Positions 29,346 through 37,936 are shown, numbered from the stretch's first letter. The stretch is 64,000 nt of DNA from Saccharothrix tamanrassetensis (GCF_014203665.1 NZ_JACHJN010000006.1:62001-126000), one strand, 5' to 3'. Numbers and translations are program-made. Notes: generated from the sequence alone by a model not told the origin.

Positions 29346-29581
29346 GGCGCCTCCAACCCGAACCTGCGGTAGGCGTCGGCCACCACCGAGGGGTCGTCCG
29401 CCTCGCCCTCGTGGACGATCGCGTCCACCGGGCAGACGTCCACGCACGCGCCGCAGTCCACGCACTCGACCGGGTCGATCACCACCTGCTCGCCGATGTC
29501 GTGGATGCAGTCCACCGGGCAGACCGACATGCACGAGGTCTCCTTGGTGCCCACGCACCGGCTCGTCACCACGAAGGTCAT
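29342..29581 (-). CDS. 7Fe/8Fe bacterial ferredoxin
   Basis: A protein of 79 residues. The first cluster motif is degenerate (CVGTKETSCMSVCPVDCIHD, the layout of the 3Fe-4S site in FdxA-type ferredoxins), and the second is complete (CVDCGACVDVCP). It lies between a membrane protein and its reductase with 4-bp overlaps on both sides. The pair would form a complete electron supply for a P450. Confidence 0.93.
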   Translation of the reverse strand: MTFVVTSRCVGTKETSCMSVCPVDCIHDIGEQVVIDPVECVDCGACVDVCPVDAIVHEGEADDPSVVADAYRRFGLEAP

Positions 29582-30174
29582 CGCGTGCCCCCCGCCGGCC
29601 GCCGCTTCGAGAGGGCCTTGCGACCCCACCCGGTGCGTCCCCAGGGCTTCACGATGGACAGCAGCGTGGTCGCGAACAGCACGGCCAACATGACCGACGA
29701 ACCCGCGATCACGCTCTCGGACAGCCGCCCGATGTCGGCGTTGACGTCGTTCAGCGTCGCGGCGAGCGCGGTCTTCACGTTCTGCGCCACGTAGGCGTAG
29801 GCGAACACCATCGCGCCGATGGTGAGCAGCAGCTTCACCGCGACCCACCAGTGGTGCAGCACGCGCCACTTCGTGTACAGGCCGAGCACCAGGCCGGTGA
29901 TGAGCGCGCCCAGGCTGCCCGGGATCATGATCATCAGGTCGCTGAAGTGCATCAGCTCGTACGCGGCCGGCCGCAGCGAGGTGCCGATGTTGGACATCGC
30001 GAAGATGCCCATCACGAGCATCGCGTAGCCGCCGCCGAACCAGCCGACCGAGATCACCACGTGCGCGATCAGCCACGCCTTGCGGGTGCCCGGCTTCATC
30101 ACCCAGGTCATCGACCGCTTGCGGCGGCGCTGTTGTCGGGGCTCCCGCACGCGGGAGCCGGCGGGTTCGGTCAT
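29578..30174 (-). CDS. DUF2269-like membrane protein
   Basis: A protein of 198 residues from ATG 30174; an ATG 10 codons upstream is the alternative. A basic N-terminus (REPRQQRRRKRS) precedes about four transmembrane segments: AWLIAHVVISVGWFGGGYAML, LMIMIPGSLGALITGLVLGL, HHWWVAVKLLLTIGAMVFAY and VIAGSSVMLAVLFATTLLSI. The pattern of conserved histidine and tryptophan residues in membrane helices resembles the DUF2269 family. It leads the ferredoxin operon, so it may anchor or receive electrons from that chain. Confidence 0.65.
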   Translation of the reverse strand: MTEPAGSRVREPRQQRRRKRSMTWVMKPGTRKAWLIAHVVISVGWFGGGYAMLVMGIFAMSNIGTSLRPAAYELMHFSDLMIMIPGSLGALITGLVLGLYTKWRVLHHWWVAVKLLLTIGAMVFAYAYVAQNVKTALAATLNDVNADIGRLSESVIAGSSVMLAVLFATTLLSIVKPWGRTGWGRKALSKRRPAGGTR

Positions 30175-30310
30175 CACCACTTCTGAAGGGAGTTCTGGCA
30201 TGGGAAGAGTCCACCGGGTTCCCGGCCCGCGCGAATCACGGCGGACTGCCGTCCCGGAGGTATAGCGGACTGTGCTGCGCGCGCGGGTTTTCCTCGTACG
30301 CTGCGGGAAC

Positions 30311-31573
30311 ATGGACATCCGGCGGTTCCTCGGCACACCGGCGCCGTGGCGGGCGTGGCTCTACGTGGCGACCGGCGCGCTGGTCGGCTTCCCCACCCTG
30401 TTCGCGGTGGTGGTGCTGACCGGCCTGGGCATGGCGTTGTCGCCGGTGCTGGTCGGCCTGCCGATCCTGGCCGCGCTGGGCCTCAGCGGGCTGGTGGTGG
30501 GGGCGGTGGAACGGCGGCGGCTGGGGCTGCTGGGCGACGTGCCGCCGCGCAGCCCGCACCGCACGTTGCGGAACACGGGAGTGCGGGAATGGGCCCGCAC
30601 CCGTGCCGGGGAGGCCGCCACCGGGCGCGAGTTCGCCTACACCGTGCTGTTCGCGACGGGGTTGTGGCTGCTGGACTACGTCGCCGCCGTCGTGCCGGTG
30701 GTCTCGCTGTTGCTGCTGGGCGCTCCGGTGGCCTACGCGCTGTCCGACGGCGACGCGGTCTACCTGGGGTTCGCCCTGGCGTCGTGGGGGTCCGCGCTGC
30801 TCGTGGCGGCGGTGGCGGTCCCGGCGCTGCTGCTCGGGGCGTGCCTGGTCGCCGGGGTGGCCCGGCTGCACGCGCGAGTGGCCCGCGCCCTGCTCACCGG
30901 ACCCGACGGCGAACCGGACGACGACATGGAGTCGATCCGGTCCAACGGGCGGCTGCTCGACGCGTTCGACGCCGAGCGCCGGCGCATCGAGCGGGACCTG
31001 CACGACGGCGCGCAGCAGCGCCTGGTCGCGCTGACCATGCTGCTGGACCTGGCCCGGATGCGGGCCGGCGAACTGCCCGGGCTCGACCGGGAACTGGCCG
31101 ACCTGCTGGCCCGCGCGCACGCCGACGCCACCACGACCCTCGCCGAGCTGCGCGAGCTGGTCCAGGGCATCCACCCGCACGTGCTCGGTGAACGGGGGCT
31201 GCCGGCCGCCGTCGACGAACTCGTCACCCGGCACCCGACCTCGGTGCGGGTGCGGCTGCCCGGTCTGGGCCGGCTGCCGTCGACCGTGGAGAGCACCGCG
31301 TTCTTCGTGGTCAGCGAAGCGCTCACGAACGTGGCGAAGCACAGCGCCGGCCAGGCGTGGGTGCACGGTCACCTGGCGGGCGACCTGCTGGTGGTGGAGG
31401 TGGGCGACGCCGGGGCGGGCGGCGCGGACCCGGAGCGGGGCAGCGGGCTGCGCGGCATCGCCGACCGGGTGGCGGCGGTCGGCGGCAGGGCGATGCTGTC
31501 CAGCCCGCCCGGTGGCCCTACCGTCGTGCGGGTGGAGATCCCGTGCCTGCCGGGTGAGGTGGTCCGCCCGTGA
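30311..31573 (+). CDS. Two-component sensor histidine kinase (HisKA_3)
   Basis: A protein of 420 residues from ATG 30311; an upstream in-frame start is less likely because the residues there lack a helix. Four membrane segments lie in residues 15-190 in the arrangement of the actinobacterial PspC-neighbour-type sensor domain. The phosphoacceptor is in RRIERDLHDGAQQRLVAL, followed by a HATPase domain (VSEALTNVAKHS, GSGLRGIADRV). Its stop overlaps the response regulator GTG by 4 bp. It is divergent from the ferredoxin operon across 136 bp. Confidence 0.9.
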   Translation: MDIRRFLGTPAPWRAWLYVATGALVGFPTLFAVVVLTGLGMALSPVLVGLPILAALGLSGLVVGAVERRRLGLLGDVPPRSPHRTLRNTGVREWARTRAGEAATGREFAYTVLFATGLWLLDYVAAVVPVVSLLLLGAPVAYALSDGDAVYLGFALASWGSALLVAAVAVPALLLGACLVAGVARLHARVARALLTGPDGEPDDDMESIRSNGRLLDAFDAERRRIERDLHDGAQQRLVALTMLLDLARMRAGELPGLDRELADLLARAHADATTTLAELRELVQGIHPHVLGERGLPAAVDELVTRHPTSVRVRLPGLGRLPSTVESTAFFVVSEALTNVAKHSAGQAWVHGHLAGDLLVVEVGDAGAGGADPERGSGLRGIADRVAAVGGRAMLSSPPGGPTVVRVEIPCLPGEVVRP

Positions 31574-32265
31574 CCGGTGCCCGTGTGCCCGACCGCGTGC
31601 CCGACCGCGTGCGCGTCCGGGTCGCGCTCGCCGAGGATTCCGGGCTGCTGCGCGACAGCCTGGTCGCCCTGATCACCCGCTTCGGCCACGAGGTGGTCAC
31701 CGCGGTCGGCTCGGCCGACGAGTTGCTGACCGCCGTGCGCGCGGCGCCGCCGGACATCGTGGTGACCGACGTCCGGATGCCGCCGACGTTCCGGGACGAG
31801 GGGCTGCGCGCGGCGATCGCGTTGCGCCGGGAGCGGCCCGGACTGCCGATCCTGGTGCTCAGCCAGCACGTGGACACGCCGTCGCTGACGGAGCTGCTGG
31901 ACACGGGCGCGGCGGGCACCGGGTACCTGCTCAAGGACCGGGTGACCAACGGGACGGACTTCGTGGCGGCGCTGGACGAAGTGGCCGCCGGCGGCACCGT
32001 GGTCGACCCGGAGATGGTGCGGCGGCTGCTGGCGTACCGGCGTGACCCGCTGCGGCTGTTGAGCGCGCGTGAGCTGGAGGTGTTGGGACTGATGGCGGAG
32101 GGGCGGTCGAACACGGCGATCCGGGAGCGGCTGGTGATCTCCGAGGTGACCGTGTCCAAGCACATCGGCAGCATCTTCACCAAGCTCGGCCTGCACAGCG
32201 ACGGCGCCGACCACCGCCGGGTGCTGGCGGTGCTGACCTACCTGCGCGGAGCCGACGCCGACTGA
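31570..32265 (+). CDS. NarL/LuxR-type response regulator
   Basis: A protein of 231 residues. The receiver domain has the acidic pocket AEDSGLLRDS and the phosphoacceptor aspartate in VVTDVRMPP. The C-terminal LuxR helix-turn-helix reads LSARELEVLGLMAEGRSNTAI then ISEVTVSKHIGSIFTKLGL. It is coupled to the kinase gene. Its position inside the polyketide cluster suggests that it controls cluster expression or self-protection, but it could be unrelated. A 15-bp tandem repeat spans its stop. Confidence 0.92.
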   Translation: MTGARVPDRVPDRVRVRVALAEDSGLLRDSLVALITRFGHEVVTAVGSADELLTAVRAAPPDIVVTDVRMPPTFRDEGLRAAIALRRERPGLPILVLSQHVDTPSLTELLDTGAAGTGYLLKDRVTNGTDFVAALDEVAAGGTVVDPEMVRRLLAYRRDPLRLLSARELEVLGLMAEGRSNTAIRERLVISEVTVSKHIGSIFTKLGLHSDGADHRRVLAVLTYLRGADAD

Positions 32266-32293
32266 GCCGGTGCCGACTGAGCCGACGCCGACC
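32249..32293 (+). repeat. Three tandem 15-bp repeats across the response-regulator stop codon
   Basis: The unit GAGCCGACGCCGACT occurs three times head to tail with one or two differences. The first copy encodes the last residues of the regulator and its stop. Since the unit is 15 bp, copy-number change would keep the frame; only the TGA phase fixes the protein end. Confidence 0.7.
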
Positions 32294-32472
32294 GCAGACC
32301 GGGTGGCGTCAACGGGACCGGAGCCGGGGCCGACCGGGCGTGTCGGAGCAGGCCGCGAGCGACCGGGCCACCCCCGCGGGCCGCCGCCGGTCCGAGCCTT
32401 TCTCGACGGGTCTTCGAGTGCCACCGCCGACCTTGTGGCTGACCAGTCGACACGCGCGGGAAGGCGATACGC

Positions 32473-34296
32473 ATGGCAGGGATCACCGGATGGGTGGACT
32501 TCCTTCGGGACATCAGCCAGGACCTGGCCGTCGCCAGGCACATGACGGCCACACTCGCCACGCGCGGGCCCGACGACGAACGGGTCTGGGCGTCCGCGCA
32601 CGCGGTGCTCGGGCACCGGAGGCTCGCCATCGCCGACCCGACGCCGCAGCCGTTGGTGGTGCGCGCCGGTGACCGGGTCGTGGTCGTCACGTTCGACGGC
32701 GAGTTGTTCAACCGGGCCTCGTTGGGCGAACGGCTCGGGCTCACCGGTTCGGACCCGGAGCTGGTGGTGGCCGCCTACCTCAAGTGGGGCGAGCGGTGCG
32801 TGGACCAGCTCGACGGGAGCTTCGCGTTCGGCATCTGGGACGAGAACGCCGAAGAGCTGCTGATCGCCCGCGACCACATCGGGCTGCGACCGCTCTACTA
32901 CCACCCGACGCCCTCGGGGGTGCTGTTCGCGTCCGAACCCAAGGCGCTGCTGTCCCACCCGCAGGTCGACGTCGTGGTCGACCTGGACGGCTTCCGGGAG
33001 GCCCTGTCGTTCGCGGGCACGCCCGGCCACGCGGTCTACCGGGGGATGCGCAAGGTCGAAGGCGGGGAACTGATCCGGTTCGGCCGGTCCGGGATGATCC
33101 GCCGGCGGTACTGGCGGTTGGAGGACGGCGAGCACACCGACGACCTGGACACGACCGTCGGCCGGATCCGCGAGCTGCTCGCGGACGCGGTGGCCCGCCG
33201 GATCGCCACCGACGACGGCTTCAGCATCATGCTGTCCGGCGGCCTGGACTCCAGCCTGATCACCGCACTCGCCTCGCGGGCGTTGCGCGAGCGCGGAGTC
33301 GACAGCGTGCGCACCATGGCCGTCGACTTCATCGAGCACGCCGTCAACGCCCGTGCGGCGGGCACCGACGACAGCACGTTCGCCGCCGAGATGGCCCGGC
33401 ACATCGGCACCGACCACCGGGACATCATGCTGGACCGCAGCCTGCTGCTCGGTGCGCTGCCGCGGGCCGCCGCCGTGCGGGCGTACCCGGACCTGCCGTG
33501 CCCGGTCGGTGAGATGACCACGGCCCTGTACGTGTTCTTCAAGGCGGTGGCGCAGAACACCTCCGTCACCATGATGGGCGAGTGGGCGGACACCCTGTTC
33601 GGGGCGTTCCTGCGGCTGGAGGACCCCGAGGTGGTGGCGCGGCAGACGCTGCCGTGGGTGGCGTCGGGCCAGTTGCACGTGCGCAGCACCGGCCTCGGGT
33701 CGGGGCTGTTCGAGCCGACCCTGCTCAAGCAGCTGGACCTGCCCGGCTACTGCGCCGAGCGGTACCGCGACGAGCTGGCCGGGATGCCGTCCGGTGGCGC
33801 GGAGTCCGAGCACGACCGGCGGATGCGCGAGATCAGCTACCTGTACCTGCGCGGCTGGATGGAGATGGGGCTGGCGCAGGACGACGGGCTCACCTCGGCG
33901 CACGGCCTGCGGTTCCGCGCGCCGTTCGCGGACCCGGCGCTCATGCAGTACGTCTACACCATCCCGTGGTCGATGAAGACGTTCGACGGGCGCGCCAAGG
34001 GCCTGCTGCGCAAGGTCGCGGAGGGCTTGGTGCCGCAGTCCATCCTGGACCGCCCGAAGAACCCGTTCCCGTCCACACCGGACCTGGCGCACGCGGCCGC
34101 TCTGCGGGAGGAGGCGCTGGCCGTGCTGGCGGACCCGGCGTCGCCGGTGCTGCCGCTGATCGACGTGGACGCCACCAAGACCGCCGTGTCCACTGTGGAG
34201 GAACTGGCGGCGGGCTGGCAGAGCCGGGGCGACGTGGAGATGGTCCTCCAGGTCAACACCTGGCTGGCGGACTACCGGCCGCGGCTGGAACTCTGA
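32473..34296 (+). CDS. Asparagine-synthetase-like amide synthetase lacking the glutaminase cysteine
   Basis: A protein of 607 residues. The N-terminal Ntn-type glutaminase fold is intact in outline (GITGWVDF, RGPDDERVW, HRRLAIADP, GSFAFGIWDE), but the nucleophile position just after the initiator is alanine (MAGI instead of MCGI). The synthetase domain keeps the ATP-pyrophosphatase loop SGGLDSSLIT. Relatives in pentangular polyketide clusters (PdmN, FdmV and XanA types) form amides from a polyketide acid and an amine or amino acid. Loss of the cysteine means that it cannot release ammonia from glutamine, which fits direct use of an amine. Start ATG 32473; upstream frame is not coding. Confidence 0.88.
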   Translation: MAGITGWVDFLRDISQDLAVARHMTATLATRGPDDERVWASAHAVLGHRRLAIADPTPQPLVVRAGDRVVVVTFDGELFNRASLGERLGLTGSDPELVVAAYLKWGERCVDQLDGSFAFGIWDENAEELLIARDHIGLRPLYYHPTPSGVLFASEPKALLSHPQVDVVVDLDGFREALSFAGTPGHAVYRGMRKVEGGELIRFGRSGMIRRRYWRLEDGEHTDDLDTTVGRIRELLADAVARRIATDDGFSIMLSGGLDSSLITALASRALRERGVDSVRTMAVDFIEHAVNARAAGTDDSTFAAEMARHIGTDHRDIMLDRSLLLGALPRAAAVRAYPDLPCPVGEMTTALYVFFKAVAQNTSVTMMGEWADTLFGAFLRLEDPEVVARQTLPWVASGQLHVRSTGLGSGLFEPTLLKQLDLPGYCAERYRDELAGMPSGGAESEHDRRMREISYLYLRGWMEMGLAQDDGLTSAHGLRFRAPFADPALMQYVYTIPWSMKTFDGRAKGLLRKVAEGLVPQSILDRPKNPFPSTPDLAHAAALREEALAVLADPASPVLPLIDVDATKTAVSTVEELAAGWQSRGDVEMVLQVNTWLADYRPRLEL

Positions 34297-34297
34297 C

Positions 34298-34765
34298 GTG
34301 ACCGCGGTGCTGGTGCTGGTCGCGCTGTCCGCCAACGGGTTGGCGGCGGGCGTGCTGCTGTGGTCGGCGGTGTGCGGCGTGCCCCTGCTGCGCACCCTCG
34401 CGCCCGACCGGTACATCGAGGTGGAGCTGTTGTGGGGCAACCGGTTCGAGCCCTTCCAGCCGATCTGCGTGGTGCTCACCGCGCTGGCCGACGTGCTGCT
34501 GGCGGTGACCGGGCCCGGCGGTCCGGCCCGGCCGCTGTTCGGGGTGGCCGCGGTGGCGGCGGCGCTGGTGGTCGCCGTCTCGGCGACCCGCAACGTGCCG
34601 ATGAAGCGCTGGGTGATGTCGTTGGACCCGGCCCACCCGCCGGAGGACTTCGCGGACGCCGACCCCCGCCCGGACTGGGCGCGCTGGAACCTGACCCGGA
34701 CGGTGCTGGCGATCGTGGCGTTCGGCGCGAACGTCGTCGCCGTGGTGACCGTGCTGCCCACCTGA
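34298..34765 (+). CDS. DUF1772 (anthrone oxygenase-like) membrane protein
   Basis: A protein of 155 residues from GTG 34298, 1 bp after the preceding stop. Four hydrophobic segments are visible. Polar residues between them follow the DUF1772 pattern: YIEVELLWGNRFEPFQP after TM1, and RNVPMKRWVMSLDPAHPPEDF with DWARWNLTRTVLA before the last helix. DUF1772 proteins occur in aromatic polyketide clusters, where fungal members act in anthrone oxidation. It is the last gene of the rightward unit, ahead of a 40-bp palindrome. Confidence 0.72.
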   Translation: MTAVLVLVALSANGLAAGVLLWSAVCGVPLLRTLAPDRYIEVELLWGNRFEPFQPICVVLTALADVLLAVTGPGGPARPLFGVAAVAAALVVAVSATRNVPMKRWVMSLDPAHPPEDFADADPRPDWARWNLTRTVLAIVAFGANVVAVVTVLPT

Positions 34766-34792
34766 CCACAAGAACGTTCCGACCGCACGGAA

Positions 34793-34832
34793 GACGGTGG
34801 CCGGGAAGCCGATCGGCTTCCCGGCCACCGTC
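34793..34832. terminator. Perfect 40-bp palindrome, likely bidirectional terminator
   Basis: The 20-bp arms are exact reverse complements and meet at a central GATC. It lies between two convergent genes (34765 and 34841), so it can end transcription from both sides. Confidence 0.85.
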
Positions 34833-34840
34833 GTGTCCGG

Positions 34841-35860
34841 CTACTCCGCCTTGTAGCCGACGACCGCCGTCTCCAGGCCGTCCACCAGCGGGTGCGCCAC
34901 GGTCCGGGCGAAGCCCGCCTCCTCCACCCAGCGCCGGCACTCCGCCACCGTGTACTCCGACCCGCCCGGCGTCACCAGCAGCAGGTTCAGGCAGCCGAGC
35001 AGGCCCACGGTGTTGGTGCGCCGGTCGTCGTCGATCATCCGGTCGTAGAACACCACCGCGCCGCCCGGCCGCACCGCCTGGAACGCCTTGGCGATCAGCG
35101 CGCGGCGCTCCTCCACGTCCCAGTCGTGCAGGATGTGGCCGAAGACCAGCACGTCCGCCTCGGGCAGCGGCTCGGTGAAGAAGTCGCCCACCACGAACCG
35201 CATCCGGTCGCCCGTGCCGTGCGCGGCCACGTGCTCGTCGAACAGCGGGCGCAGCTCAGGCATGTCGAAGACCGTGCACCGCAGCTCCGGGTGCGCCTTG
35301 ACCAGGTACGTGAGCAGGTTGCCGCGGGCCCCGCCGATGTCCACCACCGAGGTGTAGCGCGACCAGTCGACCCGGTCCACCAGCTCCGGTCCGATGTGGT
35401 TGGTGATCGCGTCCATCGCCGAGATGAACGACCGGCGGTGGTCCAGGTCGGCGTACAGCTTGCGGAAGTAGTCCTGGGTGTCCGAGCCGATGGACTGCCG
35501 GCCGGTGCGCAGGCTCTCGGTCAGCCCTCCCCACGCCAGGAACAGCCGCTTGCTCGCCTGGCGCATCCAGCCGCCCAGGTAGCCGTCCTTGCGCTCGTCC
35601 AGGTACAGGTCGGCGGCGGCGGTGTTGAAGTAGCGGTCGCCCTCGCGCTCCAGCACGCCGAGCGCGACCAGCGAGTCCAGGAAGTCCCGGCTGGACCTGG
35701 GGTGCAGGTCCAGCGCGGCGCGCAGCTCCGGCTCGGTGGCGGGCCCGGAGGCCAGCACGGTGAACAGGCCGAGCTCCACGGCGGACAGCAGGGTCTTGGA
35801 CGCCCAGAACCCGGTGCCGAGTTCGATCAGCGGGCGGGGGCTCACCATCTCTTGGGTCAT
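34841..35860 (-). CDS. SAM-dependent O-methyltransferase (plant-type dimerisation domain family)
   Basis: A protein of 339 residues from ATG 35860. The N-terminal winged-helix dimerisation domain (FWASKTLLSAVELGLFTVL, LGVLEREGDRYFNTAAADLYL) is followed by a Rossmann methyltransferase core: VVDIGGARGNLLTYLVKAHP, FDMPELRPL, VVGDFFTEPLPEADVLVFG and the catalytic-His region HILHDWDVEE. This is the Methyltransf_2 type seen in many aromatic polyketide clusters. It follows the P450 by 17 bp, so the two are probably co-transcribed leftward. A single methyltransferase suggests one O-methyl group on the product. Confidence 0.9.
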   Translation of the reverse strand: MTQEMVSPRPLIELGTGFWASKTLLSAVELGLFTVLASGPATEPELRAALDLHPRSSRDFLDSLVALGVLEREGDRYFNTAAADLYLDERKDGYLGGWMRQASKRLFLAWGGLTESLRTGRQSIGSDTQDYFRKLYADLDHRRSFISAMDAITNHIGPELVDRVDWSRYTSVVDIGGARGNLLTYLVKAHPELRCTVFDMPELRPLFDEHVAAHGTGDRMRFVVGDFFTEPLPEADVLVFGHILHDWDVEERRALIAKAFQAVRPGGAVVFYDRMIDDDRRTNTVGLLGCLNLLLVTPGGSEYTVAECRRWVEEAGFARTVAHPLVDGLETAVVGYKAE

Positions 35861-35877
35861 CGTGTCGGTCCTTCCGG

Positions 35878-37077
35878 TCACCAGGTCAGGGGAAGTGTCT
35901 GCGGGCGGGCGAACGCGGTGCCGGTCCGCCACACGAGTTCGTCGGGCGGCACCGCCACCCGGAACGCGCCGAGCCGGCGCAGCAGGGTCTCCAGCACCAC
36001 CTGGAGCTCCACCCGGCCGAGGTGCGCGCCGAGGCAGTGGTGGATGCCGTGGCCGAACGCCAGGTGCGGGTTGTGCGCGCGGGCCGGGTCCACGTCGTCG
36101 GGCGAGTCGAACACCCGGTCGTCCCGGTTGGCCGAGTTGATGCACGGCAGCACCGCGTCACCGGCCGAGATCCGCGTGCCGCCGACGGTCATGTCCTCGG
36201 TGGCGATGCGCACCGGGCCGACGCCGCCCCCGGCCTGGGAGAACCGCAGCAGCTCCTCCACGGCGGCCGGGAGCTCCTCCGGGTGCCGCCGCAGCCGGTC
36301 CAGCAGTTCCGGTCGCCCGGTCAGGTTGAGCACCGCGTGCGCGATCTCCGCGGACGTGGCGTGGTACCCGGCGACCAGCATCGTCTGGCCGAACGCGAGC
36401 AGCTCCTCGGTGGTCAGCGCGTCGTCGTCGTCCCGCGCCCGCACCAGCGTGGTCAGCAGGTCGTCCTGCGGCGTCCGCTGCTTGGCCTCGATCAGCCCGC
36501 CCAGGTAGCCGCGCAGGTCGCGCACGGCCGCACCGACCCGCTCGCGGTTCTCGGGCGTGAAGCTGAGCATCACGTCGGTCCAGTCCCGGAACACCGCGCG
36601 GTCCTGCGCGGGCACGCCGAGCAGCTCGCAGATGACGGTGATCGGCAGCGGCTCGGCGAGGTGCGCGATCAGGTCGGCCGGATCGCCCGCCCGCACCAGG
36701 TCGTCGACCATGCCCTCGGTCAGCTCGGCCACCCTGGGGCGCAGCCGCTCCACCTGCCGGGTGGTGAACACCCTGGCCACCAGCGACCGGACCCTGGTGT
36801 GCTCGGGCGGGTCCAGCACGAAGATCGACTTCGAGCCGGTGGCCACCGGCAGCAGCTTCGGCGCGTCGGGCGCGGTGATCGCCTGCCGGCTGAACCTCTG
36901 GTCCGCGAATACCGTGCGGACGTCCTCGTACCGGGTGGCCAGCCAGATGTCCTGGCCGGTGGGCAGGGTGGCCTTGGCCAGCCCGCCGGCCTCCCGCAGC
37001 TCCTCGTACTCCGGCGGTGGTCGCAGGGGCTGCGCGCGGGGGAACGGGAAGGTCGAGCCGGCCGGGTCTGCTGTCAT
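35878..37077 (-). CDS. Cytochrome P450 with altered I-helix
   Basis: A protein of 399 residues from ATG 37077. The haem loop is normal (AFGHGIHHCLGAHLG), as is the ExxR of the K-helix (EELLRF). The I-helix oxygen-activation motif, usually AGxE/DTT, reads AGYHATS at residues 236-242: histidine replaces the acid and alanine the first threonine. P450s lacking this acid/alcohol pair often do not perform ordinary hydroxylation. Electrons can come from the ferredoxin and FprA encoded at 28047-29581. It belongs to the same leftward unit as the O-methyltransferase. Confidence 0.93.
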   Translation of the reverse strand: MTADPAGSTFPFPRAQPLRPPPEYEELREAGGLAKATLPTGQDIWLATRYEDVRTVFADQRFSRQAITAPDAPKLLPVATGSKSIFVLDPPEHTRVRSLVARVFTTRQVERLRPRVAELTEGMVDDLVRAGDPADLIAHLAEPLPITVICELLGVPAQDRAVFRDWTDVMLSFTPENRERVGAAVRDLRGYLGGLIEAKQRTPQDDLLTTLVRARDDDDALTTEELLAFGQTMLVAGYHATSAEIAHAVLNLTGRPELLDRLRRHPEELPAAVEELLRFSQAGGGVGPVRIATEDMTVGGTRISAGDAVLPCINSANRDDRVFDSPDDVDPARAHNPHLAFGHGIHHCLGAHLGRVELQVVLETLLRRLGAFRVAVPPDELVWRTGTAFARPQTLPLTW

Positions 37078-37222
37078 CGGTGCTCCTCGGATCGTCGGAT
37101 CGCCACCGAGTGTCCGAACCCGGACTCGACGCAGGCTCGGACCGAACTCGACCCCAGCGGGCTTCGAGGGGATTCCGAGTCGCGAGGGCGACCGTTCCGG
37201 CCCGGACACGAGGAGGAGCACC

Positions 37223-37759
37223 ATGACCAAGCCGTTGGACCGCCGCTCGATGTTGAGGGTGTCGGCGTTGACCGGGCTCGTCGGCGCAGCCGGCGTGGGG
37301 ACGGTCGCGCCCGCGCTGGCCGATCCGCGCCGCCCCGACGGCGCCGGGCCGGACGGGAACAGCCCTGACGGCACCGGCCGCGACGGCACCGGCACCAACC
37401 GCCTCCGGCGCATCCCGGGGCTCTGGGAGGCGACGCTGGTCATCCAGGAGCAGCAGCGCCGGGAGCTGGCGTTGTGGAACCTCTCCGAAGACGGGATGTT
37501 CCTGCACACCGGCGACAACGGCGGCACCGGGTTCGGCCGGTGGGAGCGGAGCGGGCTGTCGACGTTCACCGTGACGTTCCGCGAGTTCGTGCTGACCGCC
37601 GAGGGCGCCTTGGAAGGGCAGCTGCGGATCCGCGAGACGTGCACCTTCACCGGGGCCGACACGATCGAGGTGTCGTCGGTCGCCCGGTTCTTCACCCCGG
37701 AGGGCTCGCTGCTCGGCACGTTCCACGCGACCGGCACGGGCAGTCGGGTCAACGACTAG
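37223..37759 (+). CDS. Tat-exported beta-barrel-like protein
   Basis: A protein of 178 residues from ATG 37223 with a strong GAGGAGGAG site. The signal has a twin arginine (LDRRSMLRVSALTG), a hydrophobic stretch and an ALADP cleavage site. A Gly/Asp/Thr-rich linker (DGAGPDGNSPDGTGRDG) follows, then a beta-rich domain with alternating GLWEATLVIQ, GFGRWERSG, FTVTFREFVLT and GTFHATGTGSR. It resembles small calycin/lipocalin-like secreted proteins. Binding a hydrophobic ligand such as the cluster product is possible but unproven. Confidence 0.7.
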   Translation: MTKPLDRRSMLRVSALTGLVGAAGVGTVAPALADPRRPDGAGPDGNSPDGTGRDGTGTNRLRRIPGLWEATLVIQEQQRRELALWNLSEDGMFLHTGDNGGTGFGRWERSGLSTFTVTFREFVLTAEGALEGQLRIRETCTFTGADTIEVSSVARFFTPEGSLLGTFHATGTGSRVND

Positions 37760-37827
37760 CCGTTGTGCGGCAAGGGGTGCTGCCGTCGGTGCGGAGAGCC
37801 GGCGGCGGCGTGGGCCGGCACCGTTCA

Positions 37828-37936
37828 CGGGTCAGTGGTCGGTGGGTCAGCGGGCACGGGTGAGCGGCCTGGGTCAGCGGGCAGCGGTCAGCGGGCGGGG
37901 TGAGCGGGCATGGGGTGAGTGGCCGGGGTCAGCGGG
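37828..37936 (-). repeat. C-rich, G-poor tandem repeats downstream of rho: possible rut site
   Basis: The plus strand carries about eight variants of GGGTCAGCGGG. On the rho-sense (minus) strand this reads as repeated CCCGCTGACC. By hand count over 37831-37936 the minus strand has 59 C and 22 G of 106 bases, which is far from balanced. C-rich, G-poor, unstructured RNA with spaced pyrimidine-C steps is the classical Rho loading signal. It begins immediately after the rho stop codon. Confidence 0.5.

Noticed and set aside
32249-32293. Attachment site or transposon end
   Set aside because: Only three short tandem units, no inverted ends, no integrase or transposase nearby.
31369-34788. 1100-codon minus-strand frame opposite the response regulator and amide synthetase
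   Set aside because: The plus-strand genes have full family motifs; the minus-strand frame has none.
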